Positions 35,236-43,905 of a stretch of 64,000 bases of DNA are shown here, one piece after another. The translations under genes were made by a program, and so were the position numbers. The stretch lies in assembly GCF_021504595.1 (NCBI RefSeq), contig NZ_JACSGT010000001.1, forward strand, positions 868,001 to 932,000, written 5' to 3'. This DNA comes from Chryseobacterium indicum. GTDB taxonomy: Bacteria; Bacteroidota; Bacteroidia; Flavobacteriales; Weeksellaceae. The notes beneath the pieces were generated by a model, which saw nothing but the letters and a program-made list of their open reading frames with translations, did not search any database and had not been told where the DNA came from. Positions within the stretch are counted from its first letter, which is position 1, and the number at the start of each line of letters is the position of its first letter.

Positions 35236-36120
35236 TTAATAAACCTTTCTTGCAAGCAATAGATTTAAAAGAAATGTTCCGGTCCAGTTACTGTTATTGG
35301 AGCCGTTGTTTCCTACAAAATCCACGCGCGCAACAGAAACCGTAAGTCTCGTTTTACCAGAAGTTCCGTTATTGGCAAGGCTTACAAAAGAAGCCGTGAA
35401 AACATCCGGAAAACTGGAATTATTTCCTGCTGTAAGCGAAGGATTCATATTGGTAATATTAAAAGGAGTTCCCTGATATTCGTAAACCAGAGTCATTCTG
35501 CTCGCATTGGAAAAACCTGTTCCTACAGAGTAGGTGGTAGATGATTTACTAATGACCCACCAAGCATCGGTTCCTGTTCCAGTATCATATGCTGTATTAG
35601 AATGTCCGGTCCAGTCGGCAACCGGAGCTGTTCCCGAAGCGTGCGGCGGTATCGAAAGCTGTGTTCCGTAGATTTCCACATTATTAGGCTTCGGAAGCGT
35701 GATAAAAGAAAGATCCCATGTTCCGCCGGTAGTGTTGCTGTTATTTACCACTTCTGCATACGCTCCAGTAGGAATGATAAATGTAGAAACCGGAGTATTG
35801 TCTATTCTTAGCGTATTTCCTCCTGAAGCCTGTAAAGTAATATTGAAAGCAGATATATTTTTTATCTTATAAATTCTTCCTGTAAAACTTGAAGCTCCGG
35901 AACCGATTGCCGGTAGCGTAAACGTAGAATTGGCAGTACCATTATAGGTGATGTAATGATCGTTTGTAACGATAGCATAGGTAGTTGCTGTTACCTGTCT
36001 ATAATTCGCACTCACAGATCCGTTAATGTCTAATGTGCTGGTTGGTTGGTTTTTACTGATTCCCACTTGTGCGTCAGCGAGAAATCCGCATATCACAAAA
36101 AACGAAAAAATCTTTTTCAT
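35236..36120 (-). CDS. Secreted hypothetical protein, beta-rich surface type
   Basis: 294 residues with signal peptide ..VICGFLADAQ. VGISKNQPTSTLDINGSVS at the mature N-terminus is common in secreted Flavobacteriia proteins annotated as hypothetical or tail-fibre-like. The rest is rich in Gly, Ser, Thr and Asn and predicted beta. No enzyme motif. Single gene. Confidence 0.75.
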   Translation of the reverse strand: MKKIFSFFVICGFLADAQVGISKNQPTSTLDINGSVSANYRQVTATTYAIVTNDHYITYNGTANSTFTLPAIGSGASSFTGRIYKIKNISAFNITLQASGGNTLRIDNTPVSTFIIPTGAYAEVVNNSNTTGGTWDLSFITLPKPNNVEIYGTQLSIPPHASGTAPVADWTGHSNTAYDTGTGTDAWWVISKSSTTYSVGTGFSNASRMTLVYEYQGTPFNITNMNPSLTAGNNSSFPDVFTASFVSLANNGTSGKTRLTVSVARVDFVGNNGSNNSNWTGTFLLNLLLARKVY

Positions 36121-36410
36121 ATCATGTTTGTTTTAATTGATTACTTCAAAAATATTAAAATTTTAATATGTAATTTATTTTTTAACTATAATTTTTAATA
36201 GTTTTAATAAATTGTGTTGATAATATTAATCTAATGGCTGCTTTAATGAATATTTTAAAATATTTTCAGATTTTATAGTTTTATTTTAAACTTAAGTGAT
36301 TACAGCTTCTGATGATGAAAAATAGTAAACAAAACCTTTAAGGGGGCAATTTCGACAGAATGCCATACATCCGATATTTTTCCTTAAATTCGCATAAAAA
36401 TTTTAAACTA

Positions 36411-37799
36411 ATGAATTACGATATTATTGTCATCGGAAGTGGTCCTGGCGGATACGTTACAGCAATCAGAGCGGCACAATTAGGTTTCAAAACAGCAATC
36501 ATTGAAAAAGAAAATTTAGGAGGAATCTGCCTTAACTGGGGATGTATTCCTACCAAAGCTTTATTGAAATCGGCTCAGGTTTTTCATTATATCAACCATG
36601 CTGAAGATTATGGTTTGAACAAAGTGGAAGCAAGTTTTGAGTTTCCAAACGTAATTCAGAGAAGCCGTGGCGTTGCATCGAAGATGAGCAAAGGGATTGA
36701 ATTCCTGATGAAGAAAAATAAAATCGACGTTATCCTTGGAACTGCAAAAGTACAGAAAGGTAAAAAAGTTTCTGTTACCGATAAAGAAGGAAAAGTAACT
36801 GAGTATACAGGAACACACATCATTATCGCAACAGGAGCACGTTCAAGAGAATTACCGAACTTACCACAGGACGGTAAAAAAGTAATCGGATACAGACAGG
36901 CATTGTCTCTTCCTGAGCAGCCAAAATCTATGATTGTTGTAGGTTCAGGAGCTATCGGGGTAGAATTTGCCGATTTCTATAACACGATGGGGACAAAAGT
37001 AACCGTTGTAGAATTTATGCCAAACATCGTCCCTGTAGAAGACGAAGAAATTTCTAAACACTTAGAAAAATCTCTGAAAAAATCAGGAATCGAGATCATG
37101 ACCAATGCTTCAGTAGAAAGCGTTGATACAAGCGGAGAAGGAGTAAAAGCTACCGTAAAAACAGCAAAAGGAAACATCGTTCTTGAAGCTGATATCTTAT
37201 TATCTGCTGTTGGTATCGCCGCAAACATCGAGAACATCGGTCTTGAAGAAGTGGGAATCCAGACAGACAAAGGAAGAGTTTTGGTCAACGAATGGTACGA
37301 AACTTCAGTTCCGGGTTATTATGCAATCGGAGACATCATTCCTACTCAGGCTTTAGCACACGTTGCTTCAGCAGAAGGAATTACCTGTGTTGAAAAAATC
37401 AAAGGAATGCACGTTGAGAAAATCGATTATGGCAATATTCCGGGATGTACATACTGTCACCCTGAAGTAGCTTCAGTAGGTCTTACAGAAAAGCAGGCGA
37501 AAGAAAAAGGATACGAAATTAAAGTAGGTAAATTCCCTCTTTCTGCAAGTGGAAAAGCAACGGCAAACGGAAATACGGATGGTTTCATCAAAGTTATTTT
37601 CGATGCAAAATACGGAGAATGGTTAGGATGCCACATGATCGGAGAAGGGGTTACAGACATGGTTGCAGAAGCGGTTGTTGCCAGAAAACTGGAAACTACA
37701 GGTCATGAAATCATCAAATCTATTCACCCGCACCCGACAGTTTCTGAAGCCATTATGGAAGCAGCAGCGGCAGCCTATGGTGAAGTAATTCACATTTAA
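36411..37799 (+). CDS. lpdA: Dihydrolipoyl dehydrogenase (E3)
   Basis: 462 residues from the ATG at 36411; an in-frame ATG 17 codons earlier adds residues that precede the family start. FAD-binding GSGPGG at 9-14, redox disulfide Cys40-Cys45 in GGICLNWGC, second dinucleotide site VGSGAIGVEF, and the C-terminal His441-Glu446 pair in HPHPTVSE. Reoxidises dihydrolipoamide of 2-oxo acid dehydrogenase complexes with NAD. No E1 or E2 genes adjacent. Confidence 0.96.
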   Translation: MNYDIIVIGSGPGGYVTAIRAAQLGFKTAIIEKENLGGICLNWGCIPTKALLKSAQVFHYINHAEDYGLNKVEASFEFPNVIQRSRGVASKMSKGIEFLMKKNKIDVILGTAKVQKGKKVSVTDKEGKVTEYTGTHIIIATGARSRELPNLPQDGKKVIGYRQALSLPEQPKSMIVVGSGAIGVEFADFYNTMGTKVTVVEFMPNIVPVEDEEISKHLEKSLKKSGIEIMTNASVESVDTSGEGVKATVKTAKGNIVLEADILLSAVGIAANIENIGLEEVGIQTDKGRVLVNEWYETSVPGYYAIGDIIPTQALAHVASAEGITCVEKIKGMHVEKIDYGNIPGCTYCHPEVASVGLTEKQAKEKGYEIKVGKFPLSASGKATANGNTDGFIKVIFDAKYGEWLGCHMIGEGVTDMVAEAVVARKLETTGHEIIKSIHPHPTVSEAIMEAAAAAYGEVIHI

Positions 37800-37805
37800 T
37801 TTTTC

Positions 37806-37878
37806 ACTTTGTCAAAGTTGAAAATCTTTGACAAAGTTTAACAATATCAAAACCACAGATCATGAGTCTGTGGTTTTT
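37806..37878 (+). terminator. Two successive hairpins ending the lpdA transcript
   Basis: ACTTTGTCAAAG / CTTTGACAAAGT (37806-37837) starts 7 bases past the stop. AAAACCACAGA / TCTGTGGTTTT with a T run (37849-37878) is the stronger terminator. Confidence 0.8.
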
Positions 37879-38070
37879 CTCTTTGAAAAAGCCTGTTTCA
37901 ATTTGACAATTAAAATTTTAAGATTCGATTATTTTATCACGCAAAGTTTTAATTCAACTTTACACATTATTTTTAGAAAGCAAAGGCAAATAAAATTTGC
38001 TTCACGAAGCCTGAAAATAGTACTTCATCAAACCAACTTGTTGATTCTTCTTTGTTCACTTAAATATTTA

Positions 38071-38329
38071 ACCTCAGTTCGGGATAAGAAATAAATTTAA
38101 ATAATTGATTTATCGCATTATAGTAATTTATCGCAAAGAAAAGCAAAAGATTTTTTTTACTTATTGAAAGTTTGTAAGCTAAACAAAGGCACTTCGTTTA
38201 TTTAAAAAAGAGAAAAATGGTATTACTTTGATCAATTTTACGCCTTTGTATATCTTAAAAGCTGAATTCCTGATAATTGAATCTCTTTGTTTAACCTTGC
38301 GTTTAAGAAGACTTATCCCGAACTCAGGT
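38071..38329. mobile_element. MITE-like element with 18-bp terminal inverted repeats
   Basis: ACCTCAGTTCGGGATAAG at 38071-38088 and its inverted partner at 38312-38329 match at 17 of 18 positions, 259 bp end to end. The interior is AT-rich and has no coding frame. TTAAATATTTA(A) lies outside both ends but is itself palindromic, so I cannot call a target duplication. The remainder of the 37879-38482 gap has no gene that I can support. Confidence 0.6.
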
Positions 38330-38482
38330 AATTAAATATTTAAATAAAAACTTTGCGTCAAAAAATGAATGATATTTTTCAATATTTAATCAAATTTAAA
38401 CACTCTTTAAGATGATTTTTTTTGATTTCATCTCAGTTATTTTCTTATTTTAGTCAGTCAATAAATACAAATACAACAAACT

Positions 38483-39097
38483 ATGTTTAAAAAATTAGCT
38501 GCGGAAGCTTTAGGATTGGGAGACATCGGTAAAATCATTCCTTCTCAGGATTATGATAAAGTAGACTCAGACGATTATATCCTTTCCGAAGATAACGAGA
38601 AAATTTTCTTTTTAATTAAATCAAAAAGAGACGAATACTGCTTTACGAACAGAGCTTTGATCCACATCGACGGAGCCAGTGCGTTAGACAAAAAAAGAGT
38701 CTTGAAGAGATACGAATATTATCAGTTTCCTTTTTCGAATATTGCTTTACAGACGGCGGGAACCATTGATCTTGATGTAGAAATTTCTTTCAATATCGGG
38801 AATGTTCCAATGATGATCAGCGTTGCAAAAGGTCAGATCGATCAGTTGAAAGATTTATATAAAGCACTTTTGGCAATTCAGCAGGAAGTTCACCACAATC
38901 ATTCTTTGCTGAATTTTTCTAACGACAGCATCCAGAAAGCCATCACCACAGTAGCTTCCGGAAAACAGGAAAACGTTTCCAAAAGTCAGGAACTGAGAGC
39001 CATCAACGAATATATTTTTGCATGGAATACCAACAGTTTCGATAAATATAATCAGAAAGACTTTTCAAGAATTTTTGAAAAATATATTAATAATTAA
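38483..39097 (+). CDS. PH domain-like protein (YvbH/bPH type)
   Basis: 204 residues, no signal peptide. Residues about 25-135 match bacterial PH-like domains (DDYILSEDNEKIFFLIKSKRDEYCFTNRALIHIDG). The C-terminal part is helical (LLAIQQEVHHNHSLLNF). Molecular role unknown. Followed by a strong terminator. Confidence 0.82.
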   Translation: MFKKLAAEALGLGDIGKIIPSQDYDKVDSDDYILSEDNEKIFFLIKSKRDEYCFTNRALIHIDGASALDKKRVLKRYEYYQFPFSNIALQTAGTIDLDVEISFNIGNVPMMISVAKGQIDQLKDLYKALLAIQQEVHHNHSLLNFSNDSIQKAITTVASGKQENVSKSQELRAINEYIFAWNTNSFDKYNQKDFSRIFEKYINN

Positions 39098-39115
39098 AAT
39101 AAATTTAGATAATAT

Positions 39116-39139
39116 GCCCGGAAATTTGCCGGGCTTTTT
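39116..39139 (+). terminator. Rho-independent terminator of the PH-like protein gene
   Basis: GCCCGG / CCGGGC stem, 7-base loop, then TTTTT. Confidence 0.88.
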
Positions 39140-39151
39140 AAACCACCATTC

Positions 39152-39742
39152 ATGAAAAAAATCATTTTTTTACTGCTTTTTGTATGCTTTAGCTTTTCAT
39201 TTTCTCAGAACAAAGACGATAAAAGGTATTTTCCTGTGGAGTACATTCTGAAAACATCCAGCGACACCATCAAAACGAAGATCAGAAATGTAGGTAAATT
39301 TTCCAATACAAAATATTATGTAGCCACTGTGTTATTTAAGATGAAAATGAGGGATTCTTCAGGATCTGAAACGTGGGTGGAACCAAAAGATGTGGAATAC
39401 ATTAAGATTACCGATGAAAATAATACCATTCATGAATATTATGCTTCTGCCGGGAAAATGGTTTTTGACAATGGTTTTGTAGAAATTTTGTATGAAGGCA
39501 AAAATATGAACTGGTACAGATTTTTTTCTCACGGCGGCTTAAAATTTGTTGGAACAGACTTCTTAATCGACGGCAGAAACCGAAAAATCATCAATGAATC
39601 CGGATTTTTCAATCCCAGTCTTAAAAACAGTTTGAAAGTAAGATTTGCAGCTTATCCGGATCTTCTTGCTATGATAGATTCCTGGAAAACAGATGATGAT
39701 CTTCTGAAGATTCTTCAGTTGTATGATAAAAAAGTGGGTTAA
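39152..39742 (+). CDS. Secreted hypothetical protein
   Basis: 196 residues with signal peptide MKKIIFLLLFVCFSFSFSQ. Sequence such as YFPVEYILKTSSDTIKTKIRNVGKFSN looks like a small beta-rich periplasmic protein. No known domain. It starts 13 bases after a terminator and has no obvious partner. Confidence 0.72.
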   Translation: MKKIIFLLLFVCFSFSFSQNKDDKRYFPVEYILKTSSDTIKTKIRNVGKFSNTKYYVATVLFKMKMRDSSGSETWVEPKDVEYIKITDENNTIHEYYASAGKMVFDNGFVEILYEGKNMNWYRFFSHGGLKFVGTDFLIDGRNRKIINESGFFNPSLKNSLKVRFAAYPDLLAMIDSWKTDDDLLKILQLYDKKVG

Positions 39743-39947
39743 ACTATTTCTTATTGAAGAAAACCCCTTTTAAAAAAGCTTTACATTAAATACTTAATAC
39801 TAAAAATCATTATAGTTTTCTGGTTAAATAAGATCAGATCATCAATATTCATTTAAGCATAATTTTATTTGTGTTAAAATAATCCAAAATCACGGTATTT
39901 AGAAAATTTAATCTGTTTTTCTCGACTTGTTTTCTTAATTTTATTCA

Positions 39948-40754
39948 ATGGATTTTGGGAAAGTTGGGCTTGTTTTATCGGGTGGCGGAACAAAAGGGAT
40001 CGCACATGCCGGAGTTTTAAAATTCTTAGCAGAAAAAAATATTGATATTGATGTTCTGTCATGCTGCAGTGCAGGTTCAATTGTGGGCTGTCTTCATGCG
40101 GTAGGCAAAACACCCGAAGAAATTCTGGAATTTTTCAATTCGGTTTACTTTTTCAACTGGAAGCATTTTGCATTCAACCAGCCCGGATTGGTTTCTTCCG
40201 TTATTTTCAGAAATTATCTCAATCCTATTTTCGGCGAAATGAAACTGGGCGATCTGGATAAAGACGTAAGAATTGTGGCAACAGAATTGGTAAGAGGAAC
40301 CGAAAAGATCTTTGAAAAAAGTTTTAAAATCGTAGATGCCATTATTGCTTCATGTTCCATTCCCGGAGTGACGACTCCTTATATTATTGATGATGAAATG
40401 TACTGTGACGGAGGAGTACTGAATAATTTTCCCGCAGACATCATCAGAGACGATTGCGACAAGCTGATCGGCGTTTTTGTTTCTCCCCCGCAAGATGCCA
40501 AAATTAATGATCTCAGATCCATCAAAGCCATTGTTTCACGCTCTTACGATCTGCTTTCTTACCGCATCGAAAGAATTAAATTCGATCACTGCGACTGGTT
40601 TATCTCATCACAGGAACTTTCCACCTACGGAACATTCGAAAGAAGAAAAGACCGTCTCGAACAGATTTTTAACATTGGCTACAACGCTGCAAAAGAAAGC
40701 TTTAACGAAAGCCGTTTTTACGCTAATCTGGAAAACGAAAAAAGAATAGTCTGA
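39948..40754 (+). CDS. Patatin-like phospholipase family protein
   Basis: 268 residues. Oxyanion loop GGGTKG (12-17), nucleophile Ser41 and the partner Asp in MYCDGG (about 151) are present. The nucleophile elbow reads C-C-S-A-G instead of G-x-S-x-G, so the first Gly is replaced by Cys39. The overall pattern (GLVLSGGGTKGIAHAGVLKFLAE) resembles RssA/YjjU-type cytoplasmic patatins. Probable esterase or acyl hydrolase, with reduced certainty because of the elbow. Confidence 0.9.
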   Translation: MDFGKVGLVLSGGGTKGIAHAGVLKFLAEKNIDIDVLSCCSAGSIVGCLHAVGKTPEEILEFFNSVYFFNWKHFAFNQPGLVSSVIFRNYLNPIFGEMKLGDLDKDVRIVATELVRGTEKIFEKSFKIVDAIIASCSIPGVTTPYIIDDEMYCDGGVLNNFPADIIRDDCDKLIGVFVSPPQDAKINDLRSIKAIVSRSYDLLSYRIERIKFDHCDWFISSQELSTYGTFERRKDRLEQIFNIGYNAAKESFNESRFYANLENEKRIV

Positions 40755-40811
40755 AATCTTTAATTTTACTAAATCTTGAAAAGTTATTGGAAATTGATAA
40801 ATCGTGTGTTT

Positions 40812-40848
40812 TTTATCAAATAAATTGCAGTAAAATTTATTTGATAAA
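40812..40848. terminator. Hairpin between convergent patatin and adenine deaminase genes
   Basis: 15-bp stem TTTATCAAATAAATT / AATTTATTTGATAAA with a 7-base loop. Its right arm covers the stop codon and last codons of the minus-strand gene. It could terminate both transcripts. Confidence 0.55.
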
Positions 40849-42465
40849 GACATCCGTAAACTCAAAACTTTTCCCGTTGAAAAGCCCTTTGTCGCTAAGT
40901 TTCAGCTCGGGAATCACCAGAAGAGCCATGAAAGACAAACTCATGTAAGGCGCTCGTAATCTGCTTCCCAATTCCTTTGCGCGCCGGTCTAATTTAATAT
41001 AAGCTTCTGCTACTTTTTCCGCAGGAAGATCCGTCATAATTCCCGCAATCGGCAGTTCCAGAACCATTTCTTCCTCATCATGGGCAAGAGAAATTCCGCC
41101 TTTTGCCTGAATGATCAGATTCACGGCTTTGCATATGTCATCGTCATTCGTTCCCACCACTACAATATTATGACAGTCGTGCGCAACACACGAAGCAATC
41201 GCTCCGTTTTTTAAGCCTATATTTTTAATGAAAGCTGTTGCAACTGGCGCATCCTGATAACGGTTCACCACGGCAATTTTCAGAATATCATTTTCAGGAT
41301 CAGATTCTGCAAAACCATCAATATTTAAAACTTCTGCATGAATTTCTTTTGTAATCAGTTGTCCGTCCAGTGTTTCAATCACACGAACTTTTTCCCCTTC
41401 GCTTTTTACCTTAAAATCTGATGGGCTTTTTAAGCTGCAGCTAAAATTATTCACTGTCGCAGCTTCCACAGATTCAATAAACGATTCCCCGTTTTCTGAA
41501 ACCAATGCTCCGTTGATGTACGTTTTTAAAATCGTAAAATCCGTGAGATTATCGATTTCTATAAAATCTGCATTGTCGCCAATCTGCAATAATCCGACCG
41601 GTAAATTGTAATGTTTAACTACATTGTACGAAGAAGTACGCAGCACATCGTACAAATCATAACCCAAATCCAGAGCGCGTTTTACATGATCGTTGATATG
41701 AGATTCCAGCAAATTATCAGGATGCTTATCGTCACAGCAAAACATCATCTGATCCGGAAAATCTTTTAATAAAGGAATTAAAGTGTCAAAATTTTTCGCT
41801 GCACTTCCTTCACGGATCATCACTTTTACCCCGAATTCAAGCTTTTCCAGTGCTTCCTGATACCCAAAACACTCATGATCTGTAGAAATTCCCGCACTGA
41901 AATAAGATCTCATTTCTTCTCCCATTAATCCCGGAGCATGACCGTCAATCGGCTTGTTATGTTTTTTCGCAGATTCCAGCTTTTTCAGAACCTCCTCATC
42001 TTTATAAATAACCCCCGGAAAATTCATCATTTCAGCCAGATATACAATTTCTTTCTTGCTTAAAAGCCCGTCAATATCACCCGAATCAATCACCGCACCT
42101 GCTGTCTCAAAATGGGTCGCAGGAACGCATGAAGGAGCCCCGAAATAAAAATGAAAAGGTACTTTCTGAGCATTTTCGATCATATAATCTACCCCCGAAA
42201 CTCCCAAAACATTGGCAATTTCATGAGGATCTGAAATCGTTCCCACCGTTCCGTGCTTTACCGCAATCTTTGCAAACTCAGACGGAACCAGCATACTGCT
42301 TTCAATATGAACATGTGCATCAATAAATCCGGGCAGAACATACGTATTCAGTTTTTCTGAAATTCTTTGTATTGAACTGATCTTGTTGTCTTTAATAATT
42401 ATTTCAGCAGGGTAGGTTTCCTTTGCAACAATGTCGATGAGGTTTGATTTAATGGTGAAATCCAT
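40837..42465 (-). CDS. ade: Adenine deaminase
   Basis: 542 residues, normal for the family. PGFIDAHVHIESSML is the metal-binding start of the amidohydrolase barrel. GTISDPHEIANVLG, the Cys-Asp-Asp-Lys-His-Pro motif (FCCDDKHPDNL) and the late catalytic VAHDCHNI motif are characteristic. Converts adenine to hypoxanthine plus ammonia in purine salvage. Single gene. Confidence 0.95.
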   Translation of the reverse strand: MDFTIKSNLIDIVAKETYPAEIIIKDNKISSIQRISEKLNTYVLPGFIDAHVHIESSMLVPSEFAKIAVKHGTVGTISDPHEIANVLGVSGVDYMIENAQKVPFHFYFGAPSCVPATHFETAGAVIDSGDIDGLLSKKEIVYLAEMMNFPGVIYKDEEVLKKLESAKKHNKPIDGHAPGLMGEEMRSYFSAGISTDHECFGYQEALEKLEFGVKVMIREGSAAKNFDTLIPLLKDFPDQMMFCCDDKHPDNLLESHINDHVKRALDLGYDLYDVLRTSSYNVVKHYNLPVGLLQIGDNADFIEIDNLTDFTILKTYINGALVSENGESFIESVEAATVNNFSCSLKSPSDFKVKSEGEKVRVIETLDGQLITKEIHAEVLNIDGFAESDPENDILKIAVVNRYQDAPVATAFIKNIGLKNGAIASCVAHDCHNIVVVGTNDDDICKAVNLIIQAKGGISLAHDEEEMVLELPIAGIMTDLPAEKVAEAYIKLDRRAKELGSRLRAPYMSLSFMALLVIPELKLSDKGLFNGKSFEFTDVFIK

Positions 42466-42645
42466 TTTGTATTGAATATTTTAAGTGAATTTACCAAAAT
42501 ATTAGAAATAATACCATTTTTCTACACATAAAATATTCTGTAGAAATCATATCTGTGCAGCAGAAAAATAAAATGCAGAAGCAGAACTCCGAAGGAGTTC
42601 AATTCTTTACAGTAACTTTAATGATAGGATAAACAGATAGGATAG

Positions 42646-42687
42646 CCTTAACCTTAATCTTAATCTCAGCCTCAAACTTAACCTTTC
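42646..42687. repeat. Degenerate 6-bp tandem repeat
   Basis: Seven consecutive hexamers related to CCTTAA: CCTTAA, CCTTAA, TCTTAA, TCTCAG, CCTCAA, ACTTAA, CCTTTC. Non-coding, in the 558-bp gap between ade and the next gene, just before the second hairpin repeat. Confidence 0.6.
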
Positions 42688-42710
42688 CACTCCAAATCTT
42701 TTTTCTTTGA

Positions 42711-42816
42711 AGCTTTTTCCCACTTTCGCTACTCGCTTTTTTAGAGTTTCGGCGGCAGCGAAGCTGCCGCCGAAACTCTAAAAAGAGCTCAGACATGCCG
42801 CTCAATTGGGGCTAGG
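42711..42816. repeat. Dispersed hairpin repeat, copy 2
   Basis: Shares TTTCGCTACTCGCTTTTT (42724-42741) and AAAAAGAGCTCAGACA / CCGCTCAAT / GGCTA with the copy at 5524-5635. The hairpin differs: here it is a perfect 22-bp stem (42738-42759 with 42763-42784, loop GAA). The arms have changed together while the flanks stayed constant. Confidence 0.8.
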
Positions 42817-42974
42817 AAACCAGTTATCCATTCACTATTTCAACAACAGCTTCAATAGACAACCTTCCCCAAAATAAAAGCCAAAGTATTTTTTATTTAT
42901 CTGATTTTTAGCTTTCACCAGAATGTAAAACCCTTTCATAAAAGTTTAAACAATTCTCCATTGTTTCAAAAAGA

Positions 42975-43004
42975 CAAAAAAATTCCTGACGGTGAAGTCA
43001 GGAA
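42975..43004 (-). terminator. Rho-independent terminator of the gene at 43024
   Basis: TTCCTGAC / GTCAGGAA stem with a 6-base loop; on the minus strand it is followed by a T run. Confidence 0.8.
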
Positions 43005-43023
43005 CTCAAATATAGAATTAAAA

Positions 43024-43455
43024 TTAATTTTTGACAATGTAACCATCCTGATTAACGATTGTCTTGCCGTTTCGGTCCGTTACCGTTAAAGTATAAGGAG
43101 CTTTTTTTGCAGAACTCGTTAAATAATTTCTCCAGATCTGATAAGTATATCCGTTATTATTAAACTCATAGTAATAATTTCCGCCTGTTCCGTCCGGAAT
43201 TAATTCTCCGTCCGAAATAATCATACTCGGTTTCGAAGTCACCTTTCCGTTGGCTGCCCACGATTGATACAGATAATTTCCGTTCGGTTGCTTATCAATT
43301 TTAATTTTAAACTTTTTCGTTTTAATGATAAACGACTTTGGAACTTTTTCCTGTTGATAATGGATTTTTGAAACCGGATTTTCATTAAAAGCTGCTGCCT
43401 GTACCAATGAAAACTGTGCAATACAAAATACTCCTAATAAAATTTTTCTGATCAT
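43024..43455 (-). CDS. Secreted hypothetical protein
   Basis: 143 residues with signal peptide ..IAQFSLVQAAA. Rich in Lys, Tyr and Asn, with beta-type repeats such as NGNYLYQSWAANGKVTSKP. No known domain. Single gene with its own terminator. Confidence 0.72.
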   Translation of the reverse strand: MIRKILLGVFCIAQFSLVQAAAFNENPVSKIHYQQEKVPKSFIIKTKKFKIKIDKQPNGNYLYQSWAANGKVTSKPSMIISDGELIPDGTGGNYYYEFNNNGYTYQIWRNYLTSSAKKAPYTLTVTDRNGKTIVNQDGYIVKN

Positions 43456-43665
43456 TTTCGATGTATATTACACAAAAAATTAATCAAATTTAAAGCCAAT
43501 TTATAACGATAGGGTTCGTTTTCCGTCTAATTTCACATTAAAAACCACCTGATTTTGATTAAAAAACAATATCGCTGTAAAAATAATTGTATTGATTATC
43601 AGTGAATTAATAAATATTCAGAAAAATATTTAATTTTTTTGAAACAAGTAAATATTTTTCTTACG

Positions 43666-43673
43666 TACATTTG
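43666..43673 (+). promoter_or_regulatory. -7 box upstream of the SPFH gene
   Basis: TACATTTG matches TAnnTTTG and lies in TACATTTGTATCA, the same 13 bases as the promoter at 18983. The nearest TTTG upstream (43638-43641) is 24 bases away, slightly long. The predicted transcript has a leader of about 225 bases. Confidence 0.5.
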
Positions 43674-43708
43674 TATCATCAAAAGGATCTCGTTCCTTTC
43701 TTATCAAA

Positions 43709-43798
43709 ATGAAACTAATTAACTTTAAGTTTTTTCTTTTAAAAGTATCAGAAATCATCTTCACGATTTTCAATACTTCTCCTCCTGCACTTTCTTAA
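43709..43798 (+). CDS. Possible 29-residue leader peptide upstream of the SPFH gene
   Basis: ATG AAA CTA ATT ... TAA, encoding MKLINFKFFLLKVSEIIF followed by TIFNTSPPALS. It begins about 35 bases after the -7 box and ends 107 bases before the SPFH ATG. Hydrophobic, with two prolines before the end. No ribosome binding site is evident, as is usual in this phylum. May be a regulatory leader or chance. Confidence 0.3.
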   Translation: MKLINFKFFLLKVSEIIFTIFNTSPPALS

Positions 43799-43905
43799 TT
43801 TTTACGAAAGAATTATCATATAATTCGTACTCTGTTTTTCTTTTATGAAAAAATAGAGCACACTTTCTGTTTTCAAATTTAATCAAACAAAAAAACAAAC
43901 AAACT

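Noticed and set aside
37828-38094. Open frame of 88 codons after lpdA
   Set aside because: It begins inside the lpdA terminator region and runs into the inverted-repeat element. The composition is unlike the neighbouring proteins, so I treat it as chance.
38071-38329. A target-site duplication around the inverted-repeat element
   Set aside because: The TTAAATATTTAA flanks are themselves palindromic and offset by two bases, so they cannot be told apart from chance AT-rich sequence.
42646-42687. CRISPR array
   Set aside because: The units are 6 bases long and degenerate with no spacers; no cas genes are present in the window.
42599-42805. Open frame of 68 codons on the minus strand
   Set aside because: It lies across the hexamer repeat and the hairpin repeat, and its product is an artefact of those repeats.
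43666-43798. Riboswitch upstream of the SPFH gene
   Set aside because: No known riboswitch signature is visible; only a long leader with a possible small frame.
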